DNA of 64,000 bases from Cephalotrichum gorgonifer (GCA_900312665.1 ONZQ02000010.1:868001-932000); one strand, 5' to 3'; positions 1 through 12,423 are shown, numbered from the stretch's first letter. Numbers and translations: made by a program. Notes: generated by a model not told the origin, from the letters alone.

Positions 1-258
1 AGTACCTTATCTTGAAATATGCACTTCTTCTGATTTATTTTGTGCCTCGAAGTCATATCAGAATTAAGCAGTTGCGGCTTTTGGGACTAGTTTCTTGGAA
101 TATTTCCATGTTGAAACAGTCCAAATAGATATATCATCACACATCTACTGCCACCTACCTACCAATCAACTCTCTCGCCCTTCACTCAACTAGGTGGTGA
201 GAGCGAGGCACACAGACCTGACCCTTTTTCTGGGGGTTTTCTTCATCTCTACGGAAGA

Positions 259-2606
259 ATGTCTCTACCGCCTGAGCTTAGGCTCCTATGCCAGCAACTC
301 ACCTCGCCCTCAATAACACCGGCTCACCTCGCGCAGTCGTCCCATGTGCTCGCCCAGCATGTCCTCCAGTGTGGCGCCCCTCTCTCAGCACCCCAGGACC
401 AGAAGATTCGGGAGACGTCGTCGGAATCGACCGTCCTCGTCCACAAGCTCAAGACTGCCGTCAAGTCCCTCCTCAATGACCGTGACCACCGCCGCAGATA
501 TACGGGCGTGGTCCTGGTGAAGGCCATCATTGACGTCGGGGGATGGGAGTGTCTACGCAGCTCGGAGCCCTGGGTTCGGGGCCTGCTCACCATCATCCAG
601 GTACGAAGTTCTACCTGCCCATAGTGCCACCAGTACATGTACTCACAGGACCATAGAAGAAAGACCCAATCGCGTCCAAGGAGCTGGCAATCGTGGCTGT
701 GGCCAGGATATACACCAAGCTCCACGGTGGCCAGACCCTTGTGAGGGAGATAGCTACCCCTACCATCCCTGGCTTCTTCACCGCGTGTCTTCAACTAGTG
801 AAGCCTGCTTCCGAGGGCGAGCTACCTGCGGTGCCGTTGTCAGTCGTCGAGACTATCTTCGAGGCCTTCGCTGCTGTCATTCCCCTCTACCCGACCACCA
901 CTCGCCCATTCGTCTCCAAGATCCGAACTGCCATCCGCCCCTATCTCGCCCCGACCCTGTCGGACGACTTCCTTGTCCCTGAGGCCCTGCGGGAAGCTAG
1001 CCGCAGACTCGCCATCGCCCTCCACTTCACCGCCCCCAAGGCCGGCGGCGCGGATGACTGGGCCAGTCTGCTATCTGGGAATCTAAAGCAGTTCCACTCC
1101 ACCGCCGACCAGGTGTTTCGCGCCGTCCAGGAGACCTGGGAGCCTCCCGCGGGATACACGGCCTCGACGATCGATTTCGGGGAGAAGCCCAGCGGAGGCG
1201 GCGATGGGGCCGATACCCTGCCGTCCTGGACTGGGATAACATCGGGCGCGCAGAGGCTAGTTGGCCTCTTGGCCTTCATGTCCGACTCCCTGCGCTATCC
1301 CACAAAAGCCCAGGTCGCCATCCCCGTTGGCCGGTTAGTGGATGCCGTCTCGCGCGTGTCACAGATCGCGAGGCACTCCCCCAAGACGCAGACGTGGGAG
1401 CAGGCCCTCGAGATCAAGCCTTCCGTCTCAAGGGACGAGAGGGACGAGCTCTGGAGCGTCCTCCCAGGCATCCACACCGCCGCCATCGAACTACTACTGA
1501 CCCTGCGCCAAAGGCTGCGGAGCGGCTTCGTCCCCATCGCGTCGGAGGCCTTAGAATACCTCCTCCGCGTCTTCAAGTCGGGCATCGGAAGCGCATCCCT
1601 GCGCCTTGTGTCCTACCAGCTTCTCGCGGATATACTACCGCTCAGCGGCCCAACTATGACGAAGGATACTGTGTCCTCGCTCGAGCTCATCCTCAGCGCG
1701 TGCTGCCGTGACATCCAACAAGACAAAGGCTGCCTATCGGAATCAAAACCCGCGCCGACCGATCCTAAGAAGCAGGGCGCGGTCACAATGAACGCGGACC
1801 TCTTTCTCGGCCAAGGCGCAACTGAGTCCTCTTCCTCCTCCACCGCGTCGACCCTCTCACCCGCCCATATATCCGCGGCGGAGAGAGTCCTGTCGGCATC
1901 ATTCGAGTACCTCCCACAACAGCACCTCCGCCCTGCCCTCCGGGGGCTCCTAGACCAGACGGCGATCCTCTCGCGGAGCAGAGACGCCATGTTCGCCAGC
2001 GTGCTGAACCCGTTCAGGACCCAACAGGGGCGGCTGTACCCCAGTATCCTCCCCTTCCTGTCGCAGATGTATCCCCGCGACCAAGGGCTAGAGGTGCTGA
2101 GGAGTAACATGCGCTCGAGTGTCCCCTCGGAGGGAGCGGCCCCCACCTTCAAGGATGTTGAAGAAGAAGAGGTGGAGGAGGAGGATGTCGAGATGGGGCA
2201 GGATGAGGACGAGGATGAGAAGGCGATTGCGGAGCAGTTGGAGGTCGCAGAGCCGGTGAAAGATGTCTTTGATGCCGTACCTGTCGTGGACAAGACTCCA
2301 AAGGTTGATCCCTTTGCGCCGAGGGCAGACGGGGGCGATATGATGGAGGTAGAGAAGAAGGCGGAGGAGGAGGCAGAACACGAGGAGGTGATTTACGCGA
2401 AGGCGCCGAGTCTCCTGTCACCGCCTGCGCAGAAGAGGAAGAGCGGCGACGACGCCGTCCCGACGCCAGCGAAGAAGATAAACTTCGGAAGACCACCTGA
2501 GGTTACTGTCGAGAAGACCCAGGCGCCCGTCGATGGGGATGACGATTCTGACGACGAGAGCGTGAATCTTGTCGCCAGCTTTGATTCGGATCCCGAAGAC
2601 GAATGA
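259..2606 (+). CDS. RIX1: Pre-rRNA-processing protein Rix1 (PELP1 family)
   Basis: Two exons, 259-600 and 657-2606, joined in phase 0 across a 56-bp intron (GTACGA...TAG), give 763 residues. The N-terminal half is the helical Rix1 domain: the split exons join as ...LTIIQ/KKDPIASKELAIVAVARIY, which is how I recognise the family. The C-terminal tail (about residues 610-640) is almost pure Glu/Asp, followed by a basic PAQKRKS/PAKKINFG stretch that could be a nuclear localisation signal, then another acidic end. In yeast, Rix1 with Ipi1 and Ipi3 forms the nucleolar complex that acts in ITS2 processing and, with Rea1/Mdn1, in remodelling of pre-60S particles. The start ATG at 259 is the first in frame after an open 5' leader. 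The gene converges with the WW-domain gene. Assignment is from remembered family sequence. Confidence 0.9.
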
Positions 2607-3053
2607 ATGGTGGTGATACATTCGAGAAGGGAGCTAGCTGGGTGGTACGTTAAAACGGGCGAGGAGCGAGAAGGCAGGAATGTAGTAAAATATAGGATAG
2701 AGGCGTAGGATATTAGAGCAGATATAATATTTGTCTACCCTGGGAAGAAATGCTAGTGTACAGTTTTCCTGGATTAGGGGGTATATCCAACCCCGTGCAT
2801 CCTCCCCCGACGGACATGGCTGGGATAGCGAACTTGTTCGAATCCAAATGCGTCAAAAACGATTAAAGCAATGATGTGCCCTTTGCCCCAGCCCCACGTC
2901 CACCGACGACGTGGCTGCGCAATGGGTAGGGAAAACTCCAGGCAAGAGAGAACAAAACAACACCCATAACGCCGTCGAAATGTATCGCGAACCTCCCACT
3001 CGTAAATCTCGTTAAAAGAAGCCACCCCTCACTCTTCCCGCACCACAGCACTC
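2607..3053. other. Convergent 3' intergenic region
   Basis: 447 bp between the stop codons of the convergent RIX1 and WW-domain genes. It should hold both 3' UTRs. I see no further gene, RNA or repeat. Confidence 0.6.
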
Positions 3054-3890
3054 TCAATCCCTCAGCCAAGCCCTCCTTTTCTCCTCCTTCCTCGCCCTCC
3101 TCTTTTCCTTGAACGCCTTCAGCTCGTTCTTGCTCGGCTTCTTCCCCGCCCTCTCGGCCTTCAGGCTCCTCCCGTCGTGCGAGTTCGCCGCGGCGTCGAC
3201 GTCGAAGTACGCGTTCATCTGCCTCCTCGACTTCGCCTCGTCCGAGTGCCGCCCCGGCCCCTCGGTCTGGTACTGCCCCGTGAACCTGTTGAACAGCGCC
3301 GAGGCCTCGTACGCCTCCGCCGGGTCGGTGGGGTCGTATGCGACGACCCCTGCCGCCGCCGTGTCTTGGTGCTCCGCGGGCCTCGCGTACCATGCGTCAG
3401 GGTCGTAGTCGCCGTGTATGGCGGGGTTGTAGCCCGTTATGATAGGTGGCTCGGGCGCGGAAGTGGCAGTGGTGGCGGCGGGATCGGAGGAGACGGCGAC
3501 GCGCGGGTTCTCGAGCGTCTCCTCGCCCGTTATGCGGTTGAAGAAGATGTAGCGGCCCGTGGGGTAGTCCCATCTGTAGTCCCACCCGTCGTCTTCCGGG
3601 GCGGTGCCGGGGGCGGGCTCAGCGGGGAGCGGGGGCGCCTCGTCCGGGAGTGGTGGTTCCGAGACCTCGCCCTGCTCTCTGCTCTCGCTGCTCGAGCGTG
3701 AGAGCGCCTCCGACTCCTCTTCTCGGGGCCCTGCTGGCTCTTCAGATGCGGCGGCCTTCTCTGTGGTATCCGTTGGTTCGGGGTGGTCTGTCGCGAGGGT
3801 CTTCTCGGGTGCCTCCTCCTCTTTCGCAGTAGGGTCCTCGGTCAGCTCTGGCGGAGGCGCCTCGGAGGTTGGCTTTTCTGGTGATGCCAT
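3054..3890 (-). CDS. Acidic protein with a degenerate WW domain
   Basis: Single-exon gene, 278 residues, read leftwards from ATG at 3890. Residues 1-100 are Pro/Glu/Ser-rich and disordered-looking. Residues 101-131 form a WW-like module: W103, W107, then TGRYIFFNRITGEE and a final NP. The position of the usual second Trp (T-W-E-N-P) is Leu126 (TLENP), so ligand binding may be altered. A Tyr/Asp-rich stretch (YNPAIHGDYDPDAWYA) and a very basic, Lys/Arg-rich C terminus (about 235-278, KKPSKNELKAFKEKRRARKEEKRR) follow. WW domains bind proline-rich peptides, and fungal proteins with this architecture are generally uncharacterised. Function unknown; a role in RNA processing would be a guess. The long open frame and strong composition bias support a real gene. 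Confidence 0.8.
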   Translation of the reverse strand: MASPEKPTSEAPPPELTEDPTAKEEEAPEKTLATDHPEPTDTTEKAAASEEPAGPREEESEALSRSSSESREQGEVSEPPLPDEAPPLPAEPAPGTAPEDDGWDYRWDYPTGRYIFFNRITGEETLENPRVAVSSDPAATTATSAPEPPIITGYNPAIHGDYDPDAWYARPAEHQDTAAAGVVAYDPTDPAEAYEASALFNRFTGQYQTEGPGRHSDEAKSRRQMNAYFDVDAAANSHDGRSLKAERAGKKPSKNELKAFKEKRRARKEEKRRAWLRD

Positions 3891-5799
3891 GGTTGCGGGG
3901 CGGGGAGGGATTAACTACTGTGTCGCGTTGCTAAGAAAAGAAATGTAAAAGAAAATGGGAAACGGTATTCGATGAGCTCCCAGAGGTTGAGGAGAGAGAG
4001 AGAGAGGAAAGGGCGCGGAGAGAGTAAGGATATGAGAGGGGTTCAAACACTATAAAACCCACGAGAATCTTGGCAATGGAGGCCAAGCTGTGTCGTGTGT
4101 TGCGGTTGTCGGGATCTCCAATTAAAGCCAAGATATTGGGAAAAAGGGTCTAAGCGAAATGCAGGTTCTGGAAATAGCAGAGGCAAGCTCAAGGGGAGAA
4201 TGACATGCAGAATGACAAGGAATCCTAGCTCGTGATTGGTGGAACCAGATAGTTTGGGCCCCTACGGGGCGTGCTGATTGGTACAGGGGATGGGTTATGT
4301 AAGCGGTCTGTGCATGCATGGCGGGGGATGCAGGACAAGGAGGATGGTGGTAATATCAATCATCCCATCTTTTCATCCCTTCGGCTGAGTTTCTGGTAAC
4401 AGGCAAAAACTTAAGGTTTGGTGATCACATCGCATTGTCATTAGGCACAATAGGCGATTTTCAATATTAAGGGCTTATCTTCAAAACCCTGTAGATCCAC
4501 CACGGTTGAGAATCTCCATAACTGTAAACCAACTTCGGCTACTCTTGAGGCCTCTGTCTATCCTCTTTTTCGACCCTGCCTTGACGTTGCTCGTGCAATT
4601 GTTCGCACACTGACTGGCATCGTCGACTTGAAACGCTCTTCATGCATTAGCCCGGGGAAGATGGTGCTAGTACGATCTGCAACAGGCCCTTTGCGACATG
4701 TTGATACGGACGCAGTGCCCCTTTATACTGCTTTGGGATGTCGATAATGAAATGGAGATGTTGCGTTGTACAAACAAAGATCCTCATCCTTCAATCTCCC
4801 CAGGACGATCAAAGTCGTACATATACGTACATCTATTCCATATGGATGAGCCAACTGACTATCATCTTTTAACCTCGAAACGAAACCTTCTGTGTCGTCC
4901 GTCCTCTTTAAGTAATCCCCTGCGTTTGTTAGAACACTTCCAAGATCATCCCATCGCTCCACGCCGAGCAGGTCCCCCTCAATTTAACTAGAGATCGATC
5001 ACCTTCATGCGTCACCTGGCAAACACGACTACGGGGATATAACTAGGAGTGGACCTAATAAACCGCGTCGTCATAGGGAGCCCATTTCAAGACTCGAGAG
5101 GCCCAACGGCAAGCAGCAGCAGTAGTAGTATCATGCCAACTCGAGTGATGAACTTGGATGTTGAAGGTGAGTTGTATGCGATGCCACACAAAAAAAAATT
5201 CGTTGTCGTCGAATTCATAATCTCTTTCCCGCGATATACAAGATTCCATCCAATCATTACCAAGGAAAGAAACAAGAAAAAAAGAAGAGACAGAGTTCCA
5301 GTCGCAAATATAGACCTTACGCTGCTCCTGAATATGTAAAGGATTTTCTTTCTCGGCCCGAGCCAAAAAGGGAGAAAGGGAAAGGAGCCAAAGCCGAAAA
5401 CAGAAGATAAAGAGTTGGGGAGGAAAAAAGGGGAGCGAGGAGCGAAGAATTCGACGTGGGGTCCGGCCCTCCTATGCATCTCCTCTACCCTCCACACCTC
5501 CCCCCCCTATTCCTCATCCCGTCCCACCCCAGGCCCTCCCGCCCGGGTACTTCCCATTCCGGCGTTCGCCGTGTTCCGGTCGTTCTTTTGTTCCAGCCGT
5601 TCCGTCCAGCCCTCTGTGGCCGGCCAGGTATTTCGTTGCTTCGATTCCTCCTTCGGCTTATATCGAGTTCGAACCACCGCAAGTTCTGGCCTCGGAGAAC
5701 CCCGATCATAACGGCCGCGTCGGCCTAGCGAGATGCCGCCCAGTATATCCGCATGGGACACAGGCAACCTAGTCGTTCTCAGCTACTCAGCACGACCCC
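3891..5799. other. Intergenic region between WW gene and MKK1 3' end
   Basis: About 1.9 kb. The part next to 3890 is the WW gene's leader/promoter and carries a GA microsatellite (3991-4009) and two ATTGG (inverted CCAAT) sequences near 4235 and 4277. The part near 5750 should hold the MKK1 3' UTR. Short open frames are present but none has a recognisable product or convincing codon structure. Confidence 0.5.
3991..4009. repeat. GA microsatellite
   Basis: A run of GA dinucleotides about 100 bp upstream of the WW gene start, within its presumed 5' UTR or promoter (CT-rich on the transcribed strand, as is common in fungal leaders). Confidence 0.6.
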
Positions 5800-7741
5800 T
5801 CATGCCGCCTCCGTCTTCGCCTCCGCCCTCGCCTCATCCCACCCCCACACCTGCGAAAGATACTTCTCCATATTCACCCTCTTCGACTTCATCTCCACCA
5901 TCCACGGATGCTCCAGCATCCTCCACGGTGTTGCCCTCCTAGAGCCTTCCTTCTCGAGACTACACAAAACACACCCACGTTAGTTCCCATCAAGTACACC
6001 TAAACCCAGGAAGGAGAACCCTAGATTGAGAAAAAGGGGGGAAGGTGGGTGGGTGGAGAGGAACTCACCAGCACTCGATAAAGTACTTGAAGCTGTCGCT
6101 CCAAACAATGCCGTTCTCCGGCTCGTCTTTCAGCTTCGGGATCGACTGCCGCACAATGTACGTCAACAGATCGATCAGCCCCGCGCGGGGCTGCATCTCC
6201 GTCCCGTCAGCCGGGAAGGGGAACCTGTGCTGGGCGACCTCGAGCAGCGTCACGCCCGTCGACCACACGTCCGACGTGATGGTGTACGACTTCCCCGTGA
6301 TCCGCTCAGGCGCCATGTAGTAGCTCGTCCCGATGAACGTGTCCGCCTCGCCCTTCGTCCCGAAATCGCCCGAGACACCAAAGTCGCAGAGCTTCACGTC
6401 GCCGTTCCGGCAGAGCAGGATGTTCGACGGCTTGATGTCACGGTGGATGATACGCCGCCCGTGCAGGTACGTCAGGCCTCCGAGCACGCCCTCGGCGACC
6501 TTGCCTAGCACCTTCTCCCCCGTGCGCCCGCCGAGCCGCTTGACCTCCTTGTAGATGCTGTCGAGGGAGCCGCCCTCGCAGAACTCCATGGCGATGAAGA
6601 TGCTGGCCGTCGAGGGGTCGACGAACGCCCCATAGTACCGGCAGATGTGTTCAGACGCGCAGCCCTTGTTGAAGTCGAGTTCTCGCACGATCTGTTTCTT
6701 AACGTCCGGGTCCGGATTCGAGGTGATGACCTGTCCTGTGTTAGAGAGCCGTGCCGCCATGGACACCGAACTGTCGGGAAGCTTACCTTAAGAGCAAATA
6801 GTGTCTTGCCACCCTTCAACTTGCACTTCGTCACAGCTCCACCAGCTCCTTCGCCAAGACTCCCTAGGTGTTCTATCCTCTTCTCCATATTAGCTATCTG
6901 CCACCCCTCGTTATCAAGCTCCTCCACATCCTTCGTCCGCCCGTTCTCAAGACTCAGTTGATCAAAAGCCTCGAGGCCCAGCAGGCTCCCATCCTCCATG
7001 CTCCGCTCCGAGTACATCGACCCGGCAGCAGAGACGGGATCCGGAGTTCCGCCGTGATTCCCGGAGACATCGATGCCGAACTGTGATGCGAACGAGAGGG
7101 CCGAGTATTGCGAACCGGCCGACGTAGGGTTGCTGGCGCGCCCGTCAAATGGACCGAAGCTGCCAGACCTCGAGTGCGCGGCGCTGCTCTCGCTCCCGCC
7201 ACTCGCGGACTGGCCCGGCTGGGCGCTGCTGCCCTGCCGCACCTGCTGAGGGGGGTATGGTGAGACTTTGGTGCCAGCGGGCGTGTTGATATTTAGGGTA
7301 GGCAGTGGGGGCCTGCCGGGCCGTCCGCCGGGGGCAGACATGTTGACGTTCAGCGAAGGCAGAGCGGGTCGTCCGGGCCTTCCACCGGGAGCGGGCTGGG
7401 CGGGCTGGATGGGCTGGACGGGCTGAGCAGCATTCGGTGTTACTGGCTTGACACTCGGTGAGGAGGGTATGGAGAGGCCTAATCTCGGTGCTCGAGGACC
7501 ACCACCGGGTCTTCCACCGCCGAGTGCGGGCCGCATCATAGGAGCAGGAGCGGGTATCATGGGTACGCTGTTGGAGGGTGGCTGTATCTGGGCGGTCTCG
7601 GAGGCTAGAGGGATCTTGAAGGCGGTGTTAGTCGCATGTGCGTTGAGGGATACGAGTCACGCGAGCAGCCCTAAGGAGGGCCTCGGAGAAACATACGGGT
7701 TGGGGGGCCTCGCCCTGAGGCGGAGATGGAACTTGGGTCAT
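5800..7741 (-). CDS. MKK1: MAP kinase kinase of the cell-wall-integrity pathway (Mkk1/Mkk2 type)
   Basis: Four exons on the minus strand: 7741-7697, 7614-6787, 6730-6069 and 5959-5800. They give 564 residues with introns of 82, 56 and 109 bp, and every junction keeps frame. A Pro/Gly-rich N-terminal region of about 260 residues precedes the kinase domain. Visible motifs: Gly-rich loop GEGAGGAV (270-277), ATP-binding Lys291 in LFALK (last codon of exon 2), catalytic loop HRDIKPSN (387-394), DFG (407-409), activation segment ending [12 protein letters not shown] (422-433). The short last exon supplies the end of the kinase fold ([14 protein letters not shown]) and a Trp-rich tail. The sequence around [29 protein letters not shown] is the one I associate with fungal Mkk1/2. 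These proteins relay Bck1 signals to the Slt2/Mps1 MAPK for wall stress, conidiation and infection-related growth. The tiny first exon (15 codons) is inferred from splice sites and is less certain. Confidence 0.9.
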
Positions 7742-9368
7742 TTCGGCGGAGAAACGATTGAATGTGGATAGGAAGCTATTGTGTAGAGCGCGGGGAAACG
7801 CTCTGGCGTGCGGTATCGCCCGGCAAACACGTATGAAGGGGCAGGAGCCGCTTCACGATAAGCCGTGTCCCTGGTTATAAGCCAGTTCTTAGTATGATGA
7901 CACCGGGTGCCAGAGCCGAAGCTACCAGTCCGGTTGCTGCTATGTAATCGAGAGCTGTGGGACGTCGACAAGTAGGATATAGGCTGAGTTGAACGAGCAA
8001 GTGTCCGAGCGGGGTATGGATGGTGTGGTACTGGCTCTTCCGTCGCTTGGCTTGGTGTATGGGAAGGGAGGAAGCAAAGCTACAGGGGGGCCCGTATCGT
8101 CGTTTAGAAGCGCGGCAGCTACTGGGTAGAGAGGGCGTAGAGTAGGGGGAGCAAACTCGGAGTAGCGTAGTTAGGCAGACGGAGCGAAGGTAGGGCGGCA
8201 AAGGGCGAGAAAATGAAATCGCCTGCGGGGGATTTCGTTGGTCGGAAACGAAGGGCTGAATTTCGAAGCGAGCGGTGGTGCGCTCGGGGGGGGGAGGTCG
8301 ACCGGAAAATGGAGGGAGAGAGCGATGTTGGGCGGGAAGGGGATTGAGGGGTGGCGAGGCTTTTGAGTGAGCCGCCGTCAAAGGCGGGGGGTAGTTAGGT
8401 ACAAGGTACACGACTCTCCGAGTACCGACCTGCATAGCGCTCACGGGCGGGCTGTTGGCGACCTGACCATGGAGCTAGCTCTGAGAGACCCGCCGCACAA
8501 GGGTGGATTATTGGACATTATAGTGCAGCATAAATCGATACTTTTGACAGCTTAATACAAAAGACAAATACTCTGCTGCACGTAAGCGATAAGCCGCCCC
8601 AGATGTGGAATAGTTAGTTGAATTACGAGTATATGAACGGTATTTAGCCCCATACAGATTGGATCCTTCATTTAGCTTCCTTCTTCAAACCCCGTCTCGA
8701 GCCTCTTTCGAATTCTTCAAGCAGCGTAGCTGGGCAGGCAGCGAGGATGAGGATTGAAGGGTAGATGAATCAATCCTCGGGGGAATGTTTGCATAAAACG
8801 GTAATGCCCCCCGCCTTCCTATTTGTACCAGTACAAGTATCCTTGGGTGTTGCATTGGTACCGCACCCCGGTCCATCACATCTCAGAACACCTTTGGCTT
8901 TGGACTCCTGGTTTGAGTGGGGACCACTTGACCCATCCAAATCCCCCTGTCCAAGTCCATTGACCCAACAGAGAGGTGGGTCCCAGGGCGGCCACTCTCG
9001 GATCCAATTCACACATACTGCTTCCTCAAAACCATCCCAGCACGATTGGAGATGCGTCGTACTCCATAGTTACGCACCGGGACATTTATACGGATGCTCG
9101 GATGAATAACCGAGGTAGGTGACACCCAGAGGGATCCGTAGGGCCTACATGTGGTCGCATCGCAGCAGGAGGAGGTCTTCTTGATGCGGCCCTCACGTCA
9201 GAAACGGAAAGCCCGAGTTGCGGATTCCGTCCAGAGTAGTAGAGATTGGGGGCGGAATGGGGGCGGGATGGAGAGGAGGCGTCCGTCGTGGAGTCAGATT
9301 GGTCTGATGTTGATGTTGGGAAGGCGCAGAAGCGGGATGGGTGGAAGGGGGCAAGGCCGCCCTCTGTG

Positions 9369-9415
9369 TGTGCGTGTGGTTGTGCGTGTGCGTGTGGTTG
9401 TGCGTGTGCGTGTGC
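9369..9415. repeat. 18-bp GT-rich tandem repeat (about 2.6 copies)
   Basis: The unit TGTGCGTGTGGTTGTGCG occurs twice exactly and then in part. It creates artificial His/Thr and Cys/Ala repeats in other frames, so the overlapping open frames should not be taken as genes. Confidence 0.85.
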
Positions 9416-10486
9416 TCGTACAGATACTTGTACCTGTATTGCCCAGGGAGCAGCGAATACAAGTGCGTGCGCTCCTTGGACCTGAAAGTCCAACACTGAC
9501 TGGTTCGTAAATTCGCCCAGTCCCGTTGTCCTTGGAGGTGACACAATGTTGCCAAGCGCTGTCTGGACGCACTCTGGCCAGTAGCCGGAGAGCTCATGAC
9601 ATTGGTGAGGGTCCGGGGGCTCCGAGACCACTCGCCAGGGGGAACCACCCTCCGTACTCTGTAATGCTACATGTACCAGTATCACTCTCCATCACATTGG
9701 GACACATGCAACCCCCGAACTCGAATCCAGTGTCACATTCCACTCTTTCGGGCCTGTTTCGGGGCCAAGCATGAATGCGCCCGGGCTCCCCAGGACATGG
9801 TGATTGCCCGACAGTTGTCAAGCCCCTGAGGATTAAAAGCCAGGCATGGCCAGTTGGGTGGTTCGCCCGTGGATAAAACACGTAATATTCATGGCAGGAA
9901 ATTTGGGTTGGGTTGCTCAAGAGCAAAGGGCTAATACTCCTGTGGGTGGAGTACGAGTACTTCAATGTCAGGAGCGGCGTTTTTCGTCACACTTCAACGG
10001 CATTCGACCATTTAAGCGTCAAGGACCAGGTCGGCTTGCCCAATGAGGACGCGCAACGGTATGGCATGAGACGAAGGCGTGTACTTGTATTCGCCACGCG
10101 TTTCCGCTATATCATTCAGCCAAATATGACGAGTACAAGGCATAAACCAGCATGTCTTCATCTCTCTTATATTACTGCTCCTACCGTTGGGACCCAGATT
10201 GCACGTATTAGAGTTGGCCATGGTCGAGTTTGTAAGAAGCATGAATCTTGCCCGTTACCACTTAAGTAGCGTGAAACGATCCATAATGGTGTCTGTCTCC
10301 ACCTCGTCAAACATTCCATTTCTTACTAACACAGGGGCCCCCCTCGATCTGCCCCTCAGTCAATCCTTGCATTACGAGTCCTTCGTCGATCGGCATCTGT
10401 CATGACGAAAGGCCCCGCCAAACCTTCCCCCTCAGCAAGCGCGCGTCTATACCTACATGTCCCCGGTCTAAGTTTTAGCGGCCCCC

Positions 10487-10552
10487 ATTGGCTGTGCCCC
10501 ACCTCCACCCCAAACTCAGGCACCCCACTCAGGCGTCACAGCTCTTGATTGG
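10487..10552. promoter_or_regulatory. Two inverted CCAAT boxes upstream of DBP8
   Basis: ATTGG occurs at 10487-10491 and 10548-10552, about 185-250 bp upstream of the DBP8 start codon. CCAAT boxes bound by the Hap2/3/5 (CBC) complex are common at this distance in ascomycete promoters. Binding here is inferred only from the motif and its position. Confidence 0.35.
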
Positions 10553-10734
10553 CCACTAGCTCTGCAGCAGAAAAAAAAAAGTCCAGTTGCAAAAATCCCA
10601 GACTACAGCTTTTTTTTCCTGCTGAGCAGGCCATTTTGGGGGTGAAGACGTTTCACACTTACGCACATACAGACGCAGCCACGTACACACCACGTCTCAT
10701 ATCTCACGCCTGAAAATCCCCGGGCCCCAAAGCC

Positions 10735-12423
10735 ATGCCGTCGCTTGCACAGCCTGCCGCACCCACCGGGGGCCGCAAGTCACGGTCCGCCGATCCGACT
10801 CCCTCTTCTCCCCTGGCTTCCTCCCAGTCCGATTCCGAGGATTCAGATGCCTCCGGCTCCGAGTCCGATCAGCTTGATAGCCCCGGGCCCCGGAAACGCC
10901 GCCGGACCGACCACGAGGATGTGCTCGAACCTGACACCGACGATGAGTCCGACGGGGAACAGGGCGGCGCCCCCGTAGTGGCACCGGTCCCGCTAGCTTT
11001 CGAGGCACCATCGCGGATAAAACGCAAGCCCAAGGACGCCGCCCCCGCGCCCACCGCCCCCGAACTCCCTCCCGCCGTCGACCAACCGGGAGGCAAGATC
11101 CTCGCCCCGGTCGACCCGAACACCACATTCGACTCCCTCAACGTCCGCCCTTGGCTCGTCCAGTCCCTCAAGAACATGGCCATCCACAGACCGACGGGCA
11201 TCCAGAAGGGGTGCATCCCGGAGATCCTCAAGGGCCGCGACTGCATCGGAGGCAGCAGGACGGGTTCGGGAAAGACGGTCGCCTTCGCTGCGCCGATCCT
11301 GCAGAAGTGGGCCGAGGACCCCCACGGCATCTTCGCCGTGGTCCTCACCCCGACCCGCGAGCTCGCCCTGCAGATCTACGAGCAGTTCAGCGCCATATCC
11401 TCCCCGCGCCTCCTCAAGGCCCTGCTCATCACCGGCGGCTCCGACATGCGGTCCCAGGCCATCGCCCTCGCCGGCCGCCCGCACATCGTCATCGCCACCC
11501 CCGGCCGCCTGGCCGACCACATCCGGACCTCGGGCGAGGACACCGTCTGCGGGCTGCGCCGCGTCAAATTCGTCGTCCTCGACGAGGCCGACAGGCTGCT
11601 CGGCGGCGTCGGCAAGGGGAGCATGCTCCCGGACGTGGAGGAGTGCTTCTCGGCCCTGCCCCCGCCCACTGAGCGCCAGACCCTCCTCTTCACCGCGACC
11701 ATGACCCCGGAGGTCATGGCCCTGAAGAGCATGCCCCCCAAGGAGGGCAAGGAGCCCGCCTTCGTCTGCGAGGTCGACACGGCGGCGCTCGCCGTCCCCG
11801 CCACGCTGCGCCAGACGCACCTCAAGGTCCCCGTCACGCACCGCGAGCACTTCCTCCACGCGCTGCTCCTGACGGAGCAGAACGTCGAGAAGACGGTCAT
11901 CGTGTTCTGCAACCGCACCGCGACGGCCGAGTTCCTGCACCACCTCCTCCGCCTGCTGGACCACCGCGTCACGTCTCTGCACTCGAAGTTGCCGCAGCGC
12001 CAGAGGACGGATAACCTAGGGAGGTTCAGGGCCTCGGCGGCGCGCATCCTGATCGCGACGGACGTGGCTGCCAGGGGTCTGGATATCCCCGAAGTGAGCC
12101 TCGTCATCAACTACGACGTGCCGCGCGCGACGGACGACTACATCCACCGCGTGGGAAGGACGGCCCGTGCGGGGAGGAAGGGTGAGGCCATCACGTTCGT
12201 GGGCCAGAGGGACGTGGAATTGGTGCTGGGCATCGAGGAGAGGGTCGGCTCGCAGATGGATGCGTGGGAGGAGGAGGGCGTGAACCTGGAGACCCGGGTG
12301 CTGAAGGAGATGCTGAAGCTCGTGAGCGAGAAGAAGAGGGAGGCGCTGTTGGAGATCGAGGAGGGCCGGGAGGTTGGAGGGAAGAGGAAGAGGGGGAAGG
12401 AGAAGTTGCGAGCAGGGCAGTGA
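10735..12423 (+). CDS. DBP8: ATP-dependent DEAD-box RNA helicase Dbp8
   Basis: Intronless, 562 residues. An acidic, Ser-rich N-terminal extension (1-125) leads into a complete DEAD-box core. The Q-motif region is 132-157, motif [10 protein letters not shown] 173-181, PTREL 206-210, TPGR 255-258, motif II DEAD 283-286, motif III as TAT instead of SAT (320-322), [10 protein letters not shown] 441-450 and [10 protein letters not shown] 471-480. The order [14 protein letters not shown]...[16 protein letters not shown] and the motif TFATM-like [11 protein letters not shown] fit Dbp8, the nucleolar helicase for early 18S rRNA cleavages (A0-A2) in the small-subunit processome, where Esf2 is its cofactor in yeast. 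A basic Lys-rich tail ends the protein. The ATG at 10735 is the first in the frame. A close alternative family is Rrp3/Dbp10, which I consider less likely. Confidence 0.92.
   Translation: MPSLAQPAAPTGGRKSRSADPTPSSPLASSQSDSEDSDASGSESDQLDSPGPRKRRRTDHEDVLEPDTDDESDGEQGGAPVVAPVPLAFEAPSRIKRKPKDAAPAPTAPELPPAVDQPGGKILAPVDPNTTFDSLNVRPWLVQSLKNMAIHRPTGIQKGCIPEILKGRDCIGGSRTGSGKTVAFAAPILQKWAEDPHGIFAVVLTPTRELALQIYEQFSAISSPRLLKALLITGGSDMRSQAIALAGRPHIVIATPGRLADHIRTSGEDTVCGLRRVKFVVLDEADRLLGGVGKGSMLPDVEECFSALPPPTERQTLLFTATMTPEVMALKSMPPKEGKEPAFVCEVDTAALAVPATLRQTHLKVPVTHREHFLHALLLTEQNVEKTVIVFCNRTATAEFLHHLLRLLDHRVTSLHSKLPQRQRTDNLGRFRASAARILIATDVAARGLDIPEVSLVINYDVPRATDDYIHRVGRTARAGRKGEAITFVGQRDVELVLGIEERVGSQMDAWEEEGVNLETRVLKEMLKLVSEKKREALLEIEEGREVGGKRKRGKEKLRAGQ

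Larger units (their letters stand above)
7742..10734. other. 3-kb divergent intergenic region (MKK1 / DBP8)
   Basis: Divergent promoter region between MKK1 (start 7741, leftward) and DBP8 (start 10735, rightward). The MKK1 side contains a long open frame without homology, probably leader sequence. The middle has a GT-rich tandem repeat (9369-9415) and several GTAC-based short motifs. CCAAT-type boxes lie near DBP8. No RNA gene or further coding gene is supported. Confidence 0.5.

Noticed and set aside
7875..8444. 189-codon minus-strand open frame upstream of MKK1
   Set aside because: Lies in the MKK1 leader region, rich in Pro/Ser/Arg, no motif. More likely 5' UTR than a gene.
9086..9685. 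Frames with His-Thr or Cys-Ala repeats around the GT-rich tandem repeat
   Set aside because: Their apparent repeats come from the 18-bp microsatellite at 9369-9415 and they lack other coding signs.
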